Of a stretch of DNA of 64,000 nt, positions 38,701-48,682 are shown piece by piece. Both the position numbers and the translations under genes were made by a program. Location: NCBI GenBank assembly GCA_021613535.1, contig CP075494.1:7378001-7442000 (forward strand). Direction: 5' to 3'. Each line of letters opens with the position of its first letter. Position 1 is the stretch's first letter. Source of the DNA: Adineta vaga (lineage: Eukaryota > Rotifera). The notes beneath the pieces are model-generated. The model made no database searches and was not told the DNA's origin. It saw only the letters and a program-made list of their open reading frames with translations.

Positions 38701-39566
38701 TGGTCATAGATGAAGTGCATAGATTTTCTTTTTTTGTTAACGAGATCAAATTCTAATTTGACAAGTATTCATGTTCAGCATTTTAAAACAGAAAATTTCA
38801 TAATCAATTCTATTCAGATAATAAGAATCTGTTAAGACGTTGTGTTTAATCTTGCTAGTTGATACTCTCTCATTTTATATTCAATTATATAGATATTCGA
38901 TCTAAGATGAAAATTAAGGCAATGCAGTTTAATTTTGTTTCTAATTAAAAAGATATTCTCTATTTTTATATATTAGAATATGAATGGATTCGATAATGAG
39001 ATGTCCTACAATCCACGTATTATTCAAGCTCATACAAATGAATTAGCTGAAATTGCACTTAGTTTTACTGGTAATCTCATAGCAACTGCTTCCAAACGAG
39101 TATATAAATATATATCTAATTAAATTAATAAAAGATTGCTATTATGGGTTATTTTAAATAGGGTACTCTAATACGAATCTTTCTAACAACAGGTTTATGT
39201 GAAAAAATTGTCGAATTTCGACGTGGTTCCGATACAGCTGATATTTATAGTATTGCCTTTAGTTTTGATTCAAGTTTTCTATGTGTATCCAGTGATAAAG
39301 GTACAATGCATATCTATGGTATTCGTGATCCAAAATCCAATCGAATGGTTGCTTTACCACATGCTTTAAATGATGCATTCGGAGATTTATGTAATTTTAA
39401 AGTTGATAATGAATGGGCATGCATTTGTGCATTTTCTGATCCAAATCATGTGGTTACTGCAAGTATAAATGGAACATTTCATAAACATATATTTACATCC
39501 GACGGTAAATGTAATCGTGAAGAATATGAACTTTATTTAGATGGCATTGATGGATGTGATTTTTGA
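35744..39566 (+). CDS. WDR45: WDR45 / WIPI4 (PROPPIN, autophagy)
   Basis: Eight exons: 35744-35810, 35857-35931, 35983-36078, 36140-36227, 36281-36375, 36423-36508, 38977-39099, 39162-39566 (344 residues; human WIPI4 360). PROPPINs are seven-bladed beta-propellers that bind PI3P on autophagosome precursors. Family signatures: [16 protein letters not shown] near the N terminus, the phosphoinositide-binding FRRG motif in the last exon ([10 protein letters not shown]), and SDKGTMHIY. The C terminus [20 protein letters not shown] is almost diagnostic for WIPI3/4. Intron 6 (36509-38976) is 2468 nt, against about 46-60 nt for the others, and contains a complete SIX homeobox gene on the minus strand. 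The gene starts 101 bp after the PI 3-kinase stop, on the same strand. AATAAA lies at 39687-39692. Confidence 0.93.
36557..36580. repeat. (TTGA)n microsatellite
   Basis: TTGATTGATTGATTGATTGA tetranucleotide run in the large WDR45 intron. Confidence 0.85.
37177..37199. repeat. (GA)n microsatellite
   Basis: GA run just downstream of the SIX gene stop codon, in the large WDR45 intron. Confidence 0.85.
37228..38345 (-). CDS. SIX4: SIX4/5-type homeobox transcription factor, nested in WDR45 intron
   Basis: Two exons on the minus strand, 38345-37528 and 37369-37228 (319 residues). Residues about 93-204 form the SIX protein-interaction domain ([59 protein letters not shown]). Residues about 205-268 form the homeodomain ([36 protein letters not shown], recognition helix [15 protein letters not shown]). 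[11 protein letters not shown], the -LKE-YRQNRYP- segment and [16 protein letters not shown] favour the SIX4/5 class over SIX1/2 or SIX3/6. SIX proteins bind DNA with EYA and PAX partners in sensory and muscle development. The N terminus is His/Ser/Tyr-rich, and the C terminus is only about 50 residues, far shorter than vertebrate SIX4. The start at 38345 is the first of two adjacent ATGs. Confidence 0.93.
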
Positions 39567-40076
39567 AAAGAGAAAAATTATGTATTGTGAATTTTTTGTT
39601 GTTGTTTTTGTGTGCATATGTATAGATATATGTTTTCTTTCGTTTCTTTTATTATGATTATCAGATAAACAGTAACATTTATAAAAAATAAATCAAAGAT
39701 TTGTGATGTTTTATTCAAGAATATATTTGGTGTGTCAATAATGATTATTTTTCTGTTTTCATGAATTGAGATTTGCCTATCGGTGACCTCTTTCGATTCT
39801 TTTTTCATCTTTTCTCGTCGTATTCAATCGTCATAGTAAATTATCCGAACCAAATTTCGAAAATTGTACTTGAAAAGAAGTAAATAAATACTGAAAGTGC
39901 AAAAACAACATCTCCAAAGTCGATAATTCCATTACCCACATGAAAACAGAAATGAATTTTGGATTGCTTATCGTGAAAGAGAACACATTCTCACAGACAC
40001 ATCGATCAACATCGTTTTGTGTCTGAATTTTTCTTCTTTTCTTCTTATTTTTTGGGAGTTACAAAACGAGTCATTG
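39567..40076. other. Gap between WDR45 and CDKL5-like gene
   Basis: WDR45 3' UTR followed by T-rich putative promoter of the kinase gene. No coding signal. Confidence 0.5.
39687..39692 (+). other. Candidate polyadenylation signal of WDR45
   Basis: AATAAA about 120 bp after the WDR45 stop codon. Confidence 0.4.
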
Positions 40077-43000
40077 ATGATGAAACATATACCCAGAAAA
40101 GTTAAAGATAAATATGAAATTCTTGGTGTAATTGGTGAAGGTAGGATATTTTGAAGATTTTGATATGGATTTTACATAATTATTCAGGTGCTTATGGAGT
40201 TGTACTCAAAGCTCAAGCAAAAGTATGATATTATAGAATAAAAAACAGCTAGAATCATTGTACTAACATTATTTAGGAGTCAGATCAAGTTGTAGCGATT
40301 AAATATTTCAAGCAAACGCCTGGTCTGCATGCTTGAGGTTTTTTGTATAAATATGTCTATTTTTTTGTATGTTTTAGGATATAATAGTGATAGTGATGTC
40401 ATTGAACGTGAATTGAAGATTCTTCAATCACTTCGATTTGAAAATGTTGTTGAATTAATTGAATGGTTTGGTGATAAGAAACGATGTTTTCTAATTTTTG
40501 AATATGTTGATTCGGTTTGTTTTTATACTTGAATTCTAATGAGAAATAAACATTTGGTTTTCAGAATATGTTAGCAGTTCTACAGGATCATCCGAAAGGT
40601 TTACCACTTGATGAAGTACGTCAATTATCATATCAACTATTTAGTGCTATACATTGGTGTCATACACATGATATTATTCATCGTGATATTAAGCCAGAAA
40701 ATTTACTTATTTCGAAAAATTTCATTTTGAAATTATGCGATTTTGGTTTTGCTAGATTTTGTAATACACAAACATCAGCTGATTATTATACGAATTATGT
40801 AAGAGATTAACAGAGCCGATGTAGATTTGTTTCTTTTTTGTCATACATAGGTTGCAACACGATGGTATCGATCACCGGAATTACTTATCGGGTAATGATC
40901 TCCTTCACACATATGAACTGAATAATAATAATCGAAAATTCGATTTAGTAAGATTCATTTTTCTATCATTTTAGGTCTGCTTATGGTAAGCCAGTTGATA
41001 TATGGGCATGTGGATGTAAGTAATGATATATACTTCTCGTTGTTTAAAGAAAAGTTGACCACCTTTTCCTTAGGTATTATGGCAGAGTTTGCAACTGGTC
41101 AGGCATTATTTGGTATAAATATATTTTTTTGTTTTGAGTTACATTATAGTTATAGTAAATATTTGTTTCAGCTGGTGAAAGTGATATTGATCAATTATAT
41201 CGTATACAAAAAAATTTAGGATCATTACCGATGAAATATTTGGAAGATATGATAAGAAATCCAAAATTTGAAGGCTTAAAGGTAGTTTGAAAAGATTTCT
41301 TATTCATTGAATTATTCTAAATTTTAGTTTCCTGTTATTAATCATATCGAACCTTTAGAATCTCAATTTAATCAAATATTTCCTGCAGATATGTTACATT
41401 TATTTAAAGTAATTAATACATACTTTAGTATCTTTCATATAATCTTGTTTTTTTATTTATCAAAAGAATACTTTAAAATTATGTGCAGCAGATCGTTTTA
41501 CAGCTGAACAATGTATTCAACATGATTCATTTTATTACTTAAATCAAAAGCGTTCTCAACTACGAACGTATTGATCTTACTAATCACTTTTAATTCATTT
41601 CTATATTCTCTATATTTAGAAAAACAGCTCTCAATATATCTCAATCTCAAAGCGATATACTTTCACAAGCTGAAAAACGTTTGAGTAGATCGTAAGAATA
41701 AAATTAAATCTATAAATATTTAATCTTCTTTATATATCTTTCAGATATGATGAGACCAATCTCATTCCTACGCGACAACGTTCTTCATCAACAAATAATA
41801 AGACTAATGTTGATGATAATTCTGATTTATCCTTTGCTTCAACATCGTTTACTGCTGAGAAACCAAATTATCGTAGTAGTAATGCATTACCGAATCGATC
41901 CGTATCATTTACACAACACCGACCTAAAATAATTCGAACACGAACAAAAACATATTCATCATTCAAAGATGAAGAAGATAAATCATCATTATTCGTTTCT
42001 GGACCATCGAATGATAATATCGAAGGTAATACAAATCTTTTACGAAAGACTTATCTTCAAAATCATCAATCTACATCATCCATTCGTGAACAATCATCTT
42101 CCACTTTAAGACATGCTTCAAATGAAGTTTTATTACGACCCAAATTACAACAACAAACTTTAACAAATCTGACTCAATCATTATCAAAAGATAGTACTAA
42201 ACGATTAAGTTTAGATCAATATCAATTAACATCCAATAATCCAAATCAAACAGATGAATCATATGTTTATCGATCATCCATGATTATTGTACCTGAACCA
42301 ACGCGAGAAGAACCAGTTAATGATAGCCATCTATCACTTTCAAAGGTAAACGAAATTTTATATAAAACGTTTACACGACATGGAATTTTTGTTTCTAGAT
42401 TCGTGAAAATAAACGAGATCTATTTCGTAGTCACTCTGTTCATCATCATTCATCATCGAATACAAAACCGAATTTTTCACGAACATCTTCACGACAAACT
42501 GTAATTATATAAATTTACGTTGTAATCTTTCAATCACTTTGTTTTTTAAGCGTTATCAAACAGTTTGTGACTTGGTCGATGATGTCGATACTGATTCTGC
42601 AGGTTTATCCTCAGTTCTCCTATAAATGGTTGCATAAATGTCTTAAATCTTGTATTTATATTTAGTTTCACTATCATATCAGGGCAATCGTAGTTTCGAA
42701 CAACAACCAAACAATATATATTCACGGTAAATACGGAGACATAGAGAACATTTTCATGAAAATTTTCGTTTTTATAGAAACTCCGAACAACGCCGACGTA
42801 TCTATGGTAGTGACAGTCATTTAACAAATTCAAGTGGATATAATTCATCGTTTAATCGATCATCTGTATGTTTTCATTAAGTAAAAAATCTTTATCAATC
42901 ATCGAAAACAATCTTCTACATAGCTTTCATCAATGAAAAATGATTATATTCATATTAATAAAAATACGGTCATTCCGCAACAGGTAAATCACTGATTCAA

Positions 43001-43318
43001 TTCTATGTTATAGTTATTCTCTCTAAAAATAAACAGGATTTAAATTCATCAATGAAATTATCAACAAAATCGAATTCAATTGTTCAACCAAAAACATCCA
43101 ATGAATCCAATCGAGTAAATAAAAACAATAGTTTTTATCTATTTTATAATTAATTCGATCCTTAATAGAGACAAGAATCCAATAATGGTATTTTTGGTGT
43201 TTATCCACTTGCTCGAACTGCAATGAAACATGTTACTAGTGCATTGCTATCATCTTCTCACTCTCGATCAACATCATTACGAAATTCAAATAGAAAATCT
43301 CAAACAGATGATGTTTAG
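40077..43318 (+). CDS. CDKL5: CDKL5-like serine/threonine kinase
   Basis: Twenty exons: 40077-40140, 40188-40222, 40277-40322, 40378-40514, 40565-40798, 40851-40891, 40975-41015, 41074-41112, 41172-41281, 41328-41408, 41467-41567, 41620-41691, 41745-42345, 42399-42500, 42551-42602, 42666-42726, 42778-42865, 42924-42983, 43037-43114, 43169-43318 (730 residues). The start YEILGVIGEGAYGVVLKA matches the CDKL5 N terminus. The kinase has VAIK (Lys about 42), IHRDIKPENLL (Asp about 135), DFG (about 153), VATRWYRSPELL and GESDIDQLYRIQKNLGSLP, all CDKL-like. The activation-loop TxY is TNY, against TEY in human CDKL5. A Ser/Thr/Asn-rich tail of ~400 residues with scattered RS/RT sites matches CDKL5 rather than the short CDKL1-4. 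The donor at 40323 (GTCTGC) is weak; all joins keep frame. CDKL5 acts in neurons and at cilia in known animals. Confidence 0.9.
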
Positions 43319-43474
43319 AAATAATCATTCATTTTGTATATTATATTGTATTATACATCAATCAACAATCGCTCTTCTAATCATCAGTAGTATATAGTAA
43401 TGGATTGATCGATAAAAAGCTAAATTTTCATTTATAGTAGATCTAGATTTGAAATAGCGATAACTGATATTCAT

Positions 43475-44542
43475 TTATTTGATTAAATCATTGAGTAAAT
43501 TTCGATAAGCTTTAGTTTCATTATTTAGATTATGATATTTCTTCACATATTTTTCTCCTTGTTCAATTAATAAATGTTTTAATTTTGTATTTCTATCCAA
43601 TTCTAAGATATATTCAGCTGCTTGTTCAGTTGTATCAAAAATCAAGCCTGTTTTTTCATGTTTAACAATACTAGTATTTCCAATATTTCGACGTGCAACT
43701 ACAGGTATACCTAATGTCATTGCTTCGAGTATTGCTAAACACATTCCTTCATTCAACGATGTATTTATATAAACAAACGAAGTTCGCATGAGTGTATGAA
43801 CAAAACTCTGTGATTGACCACCAAGTAAAGTCAAATTCGATGGCGAAGAAGAACGAATATGTTCAGTTAAGATTTGATCATTTTCATAACCAACAAGAAA
43901 TAGATGATATTCATTTTGATTTAAATATGATAGAATTTTGCAAGCAAATAATGGATCTTTCACTACACGAATTTCTCCAATCCAAAGAATCGTTTTTTTA
44001 TTTGTTATTAATGGTAATTGTTCGAAATTGAATGTTGTTAAACGAACAGTTTGTGGAATAATTGTTATTTTACAAGATAAAACATTTCTATATGTTATTT
44101 CAACATATTTTTTCCATTCACTACTAAAACAAACTACTCCACTTGCATACGGAATTATATATTCTAATGTTGAAATCCATTTCGATTCACATGAATGTAA
44201 TTCTGTACCAGCAAAAATAAGAATCAATGGTGGAAGATCACTTTGTTGATCTTTATAAATTGATTTTAGAACATTTCCTGCTCGATAAACATGTAAAGCT
44301 AGAATAGCTGCATATCGATGAATCGATGTTAAAATAGAATCAGATTCTGTTTGGGGAGTATCTGTCGATATACAATCAACAGTAAATTTTCCTGTCGATT
44401 CTAATTCATGAGTGATACGTGCAGCAGTTGCAGCATTACCACTACCAGAACGTAGTGAAGAAAGGAGAAGAATATGTTTAGATTGATTGAATGCTGGTTG
44501 AAATCGTCGAAATAAACTTGTTAATGAATATTTCGAGAACAT
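43475..44542 (-). CDS. GLT1D1: Glycosyltransferase 1 domain-containing protein 1 (GT4 family)
   Basis: Intronless frame of 355 residues (human GLT1D1 about 346). It is a GT-B fold retaining-type glycosyltransferase. HILLLSSLRSGSGNAATAAR (residues 23-42) is the N-terminal nucleotide-sugar fold loop. LWIGEIRVVKDPLFACKIL (about 186-204) is the conserved start of the C-terminal Rossmann lobe. NTSLNEGMCLAILEAMTLG (about 260-278) carries the E-X7-E pair (Glu265, Glu273). Family members have no established acceptor that I know of. No signal peptide is evident, so the enzyme is probably cytosolic. It is tail to tail with the CDKL5-like gene (156 bp) and divergent from FTCD (215 bp). Confidence 0.88.
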   Translation of the reverse strand: MFSKYSLTSLFRRFQPAFNQSKHILLLSSLRSGSGNAATAARITHELESTGKFTVDCISTDTPQTESDSILTSIHRYAAILALHVYRAGNVLKSIYKDQQSDLPPLILIFAGTELHSCESKWISTLEYIIPYASGVVCFSSEWKKYVEITYRNVLSCKITIIPQTVRLTTFNFEQLPLITNKKTILWIGEIRVVKDPLFACKILSYLNQNEYHLFLVGYENDQILTEHIRSSSPSNLTLLGGQSQSFVHTLMRTSFVYINTSLNEGMCLAILEAMTLGIPVVARRNIGNTSIVKHEKTGLIFDTTEQAAEYILELDRNTKLKHLLIEQGEKYVKKYHNLNNETKAYRNLLNDLIK

Positions 44543-44757
44543 TTACTGTTAAGAAACGAATAAATGCGGGTATTTCTTGTAAATATAAGTATTCATTATT
44601 TTTATATTTGGTTTCAATTGTAATCGAAAGAGAAAAATGTAATTGTGTCATACATGTGTTTTTTTCTGGAAAGAAAAAGACATTTTTTCGAATTTTTCTT
44701 ATGTTTATTTCTTCACGTTGACGGTCGATAGAGAATAGAGGTATTATTTGTGAAATA
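44543..44757. promoter_or_regulatory. Shared upstream region of divergent GLT1D1 and FTCD
   Basis: Only 215 bp separate the two start codons, so both promoters must lie here or overlap the neighbouring transcript. No TATA box recognised. Confidence 0.5.
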
Positions 44758-46951
44758 ATGCAAAAAGTGATTGAATGTGTACCGAATTTTTCTGAAGGTC
44801 AACGGAAAGAAGTAGACGATCCATTTTTAAGGATTTAGTTACAAAATTTTCTTTTCATTTGAAGGTTATTGATGCAATTGCACGTGCGATTGCAAGTATA
44901 GAAGGAATATCTTTACTTGATATTGATCCAGGTATATCAACCAATCGAACAATTTATAGTAAAAAATCTAAACATTGATAAGTATAATATTTTGTATTTT
45001 TTCTAGCATTTGTGGGACATCCAGATGGAGTTATTGAAGCAGCACTTGCTGCTGCTCGAGTAGCACATAATCTTATTCATATGACAAAACATGTTGGTGA
45101 GCATCCTCGAATCGGTGTTCTAGTAAAGATGAGATTTTTAAAAGACAATACAATGTTTTATTCGTTGTAAAATGAAATTTTAGGATGTAGTACCATTTGT
45201 ACCTGTACGGAATGCGACAATGTTGGATTGTATTGCTATAGCACGTGAATTTGCAGATCGATTAGCATTAGAATTACACATTCCGGTTTATTTATATGGT
45301 GAAGCACAAGAAAAAGAATATCGAAAAGATTTAGCACAGATCCGTGAAGGAGAATATGAAGGACTACACAATAAAGTAGGAGAATAAAGATAGTTAACGA
45401 ACAACGCTGAAATTTGTTTATAGATTCAAAAGAAAGAATGGCAACCGGATTTCGGTAAGAATTTTATTGAATTAGAAAATTTTAGTTGTTTAAGTTTTGT
45501 AAACAAGGACCAAGTGAATTTGTTCCTTCATGGGGAGCTACGTGCGTCGGCGCAAGGAAGGTTTTGATTGCTTATAATATTAATTTATTTGGTACGAAAG
45601 AACAAGCACATCGTATTGCATTGAATATTCGTGAAGAAGGACGAAATACAAATGAAGTAAAACGAAATAAGAAAGAAGATCGAATTTTTTAGATCATTTC
45701 TGATATTATTTTAGCCTGGAAAATTAAAATGCGTTCGTGGTCTTGGTTCGTGGCGTCAAGAAAGTAATTTAGCACAAGTTTCATTGAATTTACTCGATTT
45801 TGACGTGACAAATATTCATACAGCTTATGAGCAATGTTTAAAAGAAGCTGAAATACTTAATCTTGGTATATGTGGTTCTCAAATCATCGGTATTGTACCT
45901 TTAGAATCTTTATTAATTGCTGCAGATTATTTCATTCAAAAAGAAAAGTTACTTATTCTTGAAGAAGATCAAAAGATTCGTTTAGTTATTCAACGATTAG
46001 GTTTAAATTCGATCACACCATTCAATCCCAAAGAACGCATTATCGAATATATCATTCGTGATCGTGAAGGGCAAGACAATAGTATAATTTCAATGGAATT
46101 AAAAGATTTAATTAAACACATTGGTGCACGAACTTTAATTCCCGGTGGTGGTTGTGTTACTTCACTTGTAGCAACATTCGGTACAGCACTGGGCACGATG
46201 TGTGCATCGTTAACTTATGGAATGAGAAAAGTACGAGTGATGAAATCAAAGATTTCCTTAATTATTTCTTTTAAAATATTTAGTGGGAATCATTAGAAAA
46301 CGAAATACGCGTAATTATTGTTCCATTACATACAGCTATGGGAACATTAATGAAAGCTTTAGATGAAGATACAGAGGCGTTTAATTCATATTTAATGGTA
46401 CAAAATATGTTGGAAACGACTGTGGAAGAAAAACGATTGTCAGTTGAGTTATAATTCTGTGAATTTAATCAACATGAAGTTTTATTTTAGTAAACGATTA
46501 ACAGAAAAACATTGTTTGCACAATTGTCTCGATATTTCACTTGGTGTAGCTCAACAAATCAATCAACTATGGGAATTATTAAGACGATTATCATTGATAT
46601 TTAATATACAAGCCAAAGCTGATTTTCTTGTATGAACAAAAAACCACTCAATTTGAAATCTTAAAATGAAAGTCCTTTCTCTTTAGGTTGGGATTAAATG
46701 TCTTGAAACAGCAGTCTATGGTGCCTGCAAACGTATCGAATTTTTATCTTCATCACTATCAGATAATAATAAGGATGATAGTGATTTACGAATAATGGTA
46801 ACTGTTAGGTTCTGTTTTTGATTAAATGTAAGTTTTTTGTTTTATTTAGACAATAGAAAATACTTATTTGGAAACATCGAAAAAATTACTCGACAATGCT
46901 CAGAAAGAAACACAAATTATTTTAGCATTAGTTGAAGAAAGAAATTCATAA
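44758..46951 (+). CDS. FTCD: Formimidoyltransferase-cyclodeaminase (bifunctional)
   Basis: Eleven exons: 44758-44811, 44865-44958, 45007-45122, 45184-45375, 45424-45454, 45508-45656, 45715-46230, 46284-46438, 46491-46629, 46687-46797, 46850-46951 (552 residues; human 541). It transfers the formimino group of formiminoglutamate (histidine breakdown) to tetrahydrofolate and then deaminates it. The N-terminal transferase half shows [43 protein letters not shown] (with the family's GEHPR), VYLYGEAQ, and [20 protein letters not shown]. The linker [18 protein letters not shown] leads to the cyclodeaminase half ([27 protein letters not shown]). Both halves look complete. Intron 8 (46439-46490) has a weak donor (GTCAGT) and is bracketed by an 8-bp direct repeat. 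The gene is tail to tail with the vWA gene (68 bp). Confidence 0.95.
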
Positions 46952-47019
46952 ATATGAAATGACTTTTCATATGTGAATAATCAAAAACGTTTGAAATTTT
47001 TTATTAAATCATCGTGTTT

Positions 47020-48052
47020 TTAAAAATCAAGAGGACGAACACGTACAATAAAATCGGATTTATTAATTTTGCCTGTACCTTTGACACTAAAATAAAAATT
47101 CTTGGAATCGGCTGGTACAAATGTTGTATATGTTTTTTTGCCATTAATAGCCGTTCGAGGTGTAATACTTCTTGATGTATATGATGTGGGCTTTTTGTTT
47201 TTAGTTGATGTATAGACTATAGCCTGGAATGAATGAAAGAAAAAAATGAATTCGAATATTTCAATGTAAGAACACACATACTTGTCCTTCACGATTATCA
47301 AATTCGATTTCAAAAAATGCGTTTTTCTTTACTGTGTGCATTTTAAAATATCGACTTGAATTGCTTGATACTTCAACGTTAACTTTGGTATTTGGTATAA
47401 CAAATGCAGGAAATTCACACATCCTTTCTGTAATTGCATTAGTAACACGAGCTAAATCAAGGTATGAATCAATATTCATTACATAATCCGAATCACCGGC
47501 TATTCCTAATAGTTCTGCATCACCATCTGGACCAATATTTCCAATACCAACAGCAAATATTGTTCCTTCAATTGGACTTGCACGTATTGCTTGAGCAACT
47601 GGAATCGGTGCTCTTCCGGTATTACTATGACCATCAGTAAATATTGCAAAAACTCTTGGAATAGCACGGTCGGTTTGCCGACATCGAGCTTCACAATAAG
47701 ATTTTGCTAAAGCTAAAGCTTCACCAGTCGCTGTATTTGTGGCTAATCGTGGTAGAGCAGCGATTTGTTGAAGTAATTCCGTTCGATCAAATTCATAAAC
47801 ATCAGTGATTGCACTAAGCGATACGTTTGTTGCAAAATTAAGAAGAGCGACACCAGCTTTCTCAACACCAACATTTAAACGACTAACAAGATCGAGTAAA
47901 GCATTTTTGCCTTGTTCAAAATGATCTTCAGGTACACTATTCGATGAATCAATAATCAACGTTAGATCAATAAAAGCTTCACATTGATTTGCACCGTGAA
48001 CATGACCAATGATAGTCAAAACATAAACGATCAATAAACTGATTGATAACAT
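47020..48052 (-). CDS. Secreted von Willebrand factor A-domain protein
   Basis: Two exons on the minus strand, 48052-47282 and 47223-47020 (324 residues). Residues 1-20 (MLSISLLIVYVLTIIGHVHG) are a signal peptide. A vWA domain spans about 26-215: IDLTLIIDSSNSVPEDHF has the DxSxS MIDAS core (Asp35, Ser37, Ser39), TNTATGEAL supplies the MIDAS Thr, and VFAIFTDGHSN the MIDAS Asp, so metal-dependent ligand binding looks intact. Residues about 220-324 form a C-terminal region (KINKSDFIVRVRPLDF at the end) of predicted beta character that I do not recognise. Cys are few (QCEAF, YCEARC, MCEF). No membrane anchor is visible. Function is unknown; an extracellular adhesion or matrix role is inferred from the fold. 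Confidence 0.85.
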
Positions 48053-48682
48053 TATCGTTTGTATCGGAAAATATGCTTAGATCTAATCATTGTTTCATTG
48101 TCTTTTATACGATTAGAAGTGATATTGATACTTAACCTGTTTTTCTTTTTCGCAATCCCCATGCAATTAAAATGTATTTGATGACGTTTCAGATTATAGA
48201 TACCTATTTTCGGTTCCTTTTCTTTTATAATTTGAAAATGATACAATACCTACGCATACATTGGAGATAAATAAGATTGTCATGTTTCGTAGGAAGAAAA
48301 CACCTGAAGGATATTAGATTGATTTACTTCCGATGAGAGGAATTAAAATGGCTTTTTCTTCGTTTTTTTTTGTTGAGAAAAGTACATAATCATTTGTTAA
48401 AAGAATACCGAAGTTTGGCAGTTGTATTAAAGTATTTCATATTCTAGTTTTGATTGTATTGTTCATGTTCATGAATTCATTTTTTTTCTTCGTTAATTCA
48501 CATGAAAAAGAAATAAACCAACAAGACAACAAAGAAAAAAGAACCAAACGAAACAAAAATAGATGCTCAGAAGATTTAAGAAAGACCTTCTCATCAATCG
48601 GTCTATTTATAAAAAAAGAAACTGAATACGTAATTGAAATTGAGCAACCATATGTAAAAGTAAAACAAAAAACTTTATTTTT
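48053..48682. other. Gap between vWA and acyltransferase genes
   Basis: Promoter side of the vWA gene and 3' side of the acyltransferase gene. The open frame at 48450-48746 (+) is K/N/F-rich and overlaps the antisense of the acyltransferase last exon; not accepted. Confidence 0.5.

Noticed and set aside
43792-44249. Two plus-strand frames
   Set aside because: Antisense shadows of the intact GLT1D1 frame.
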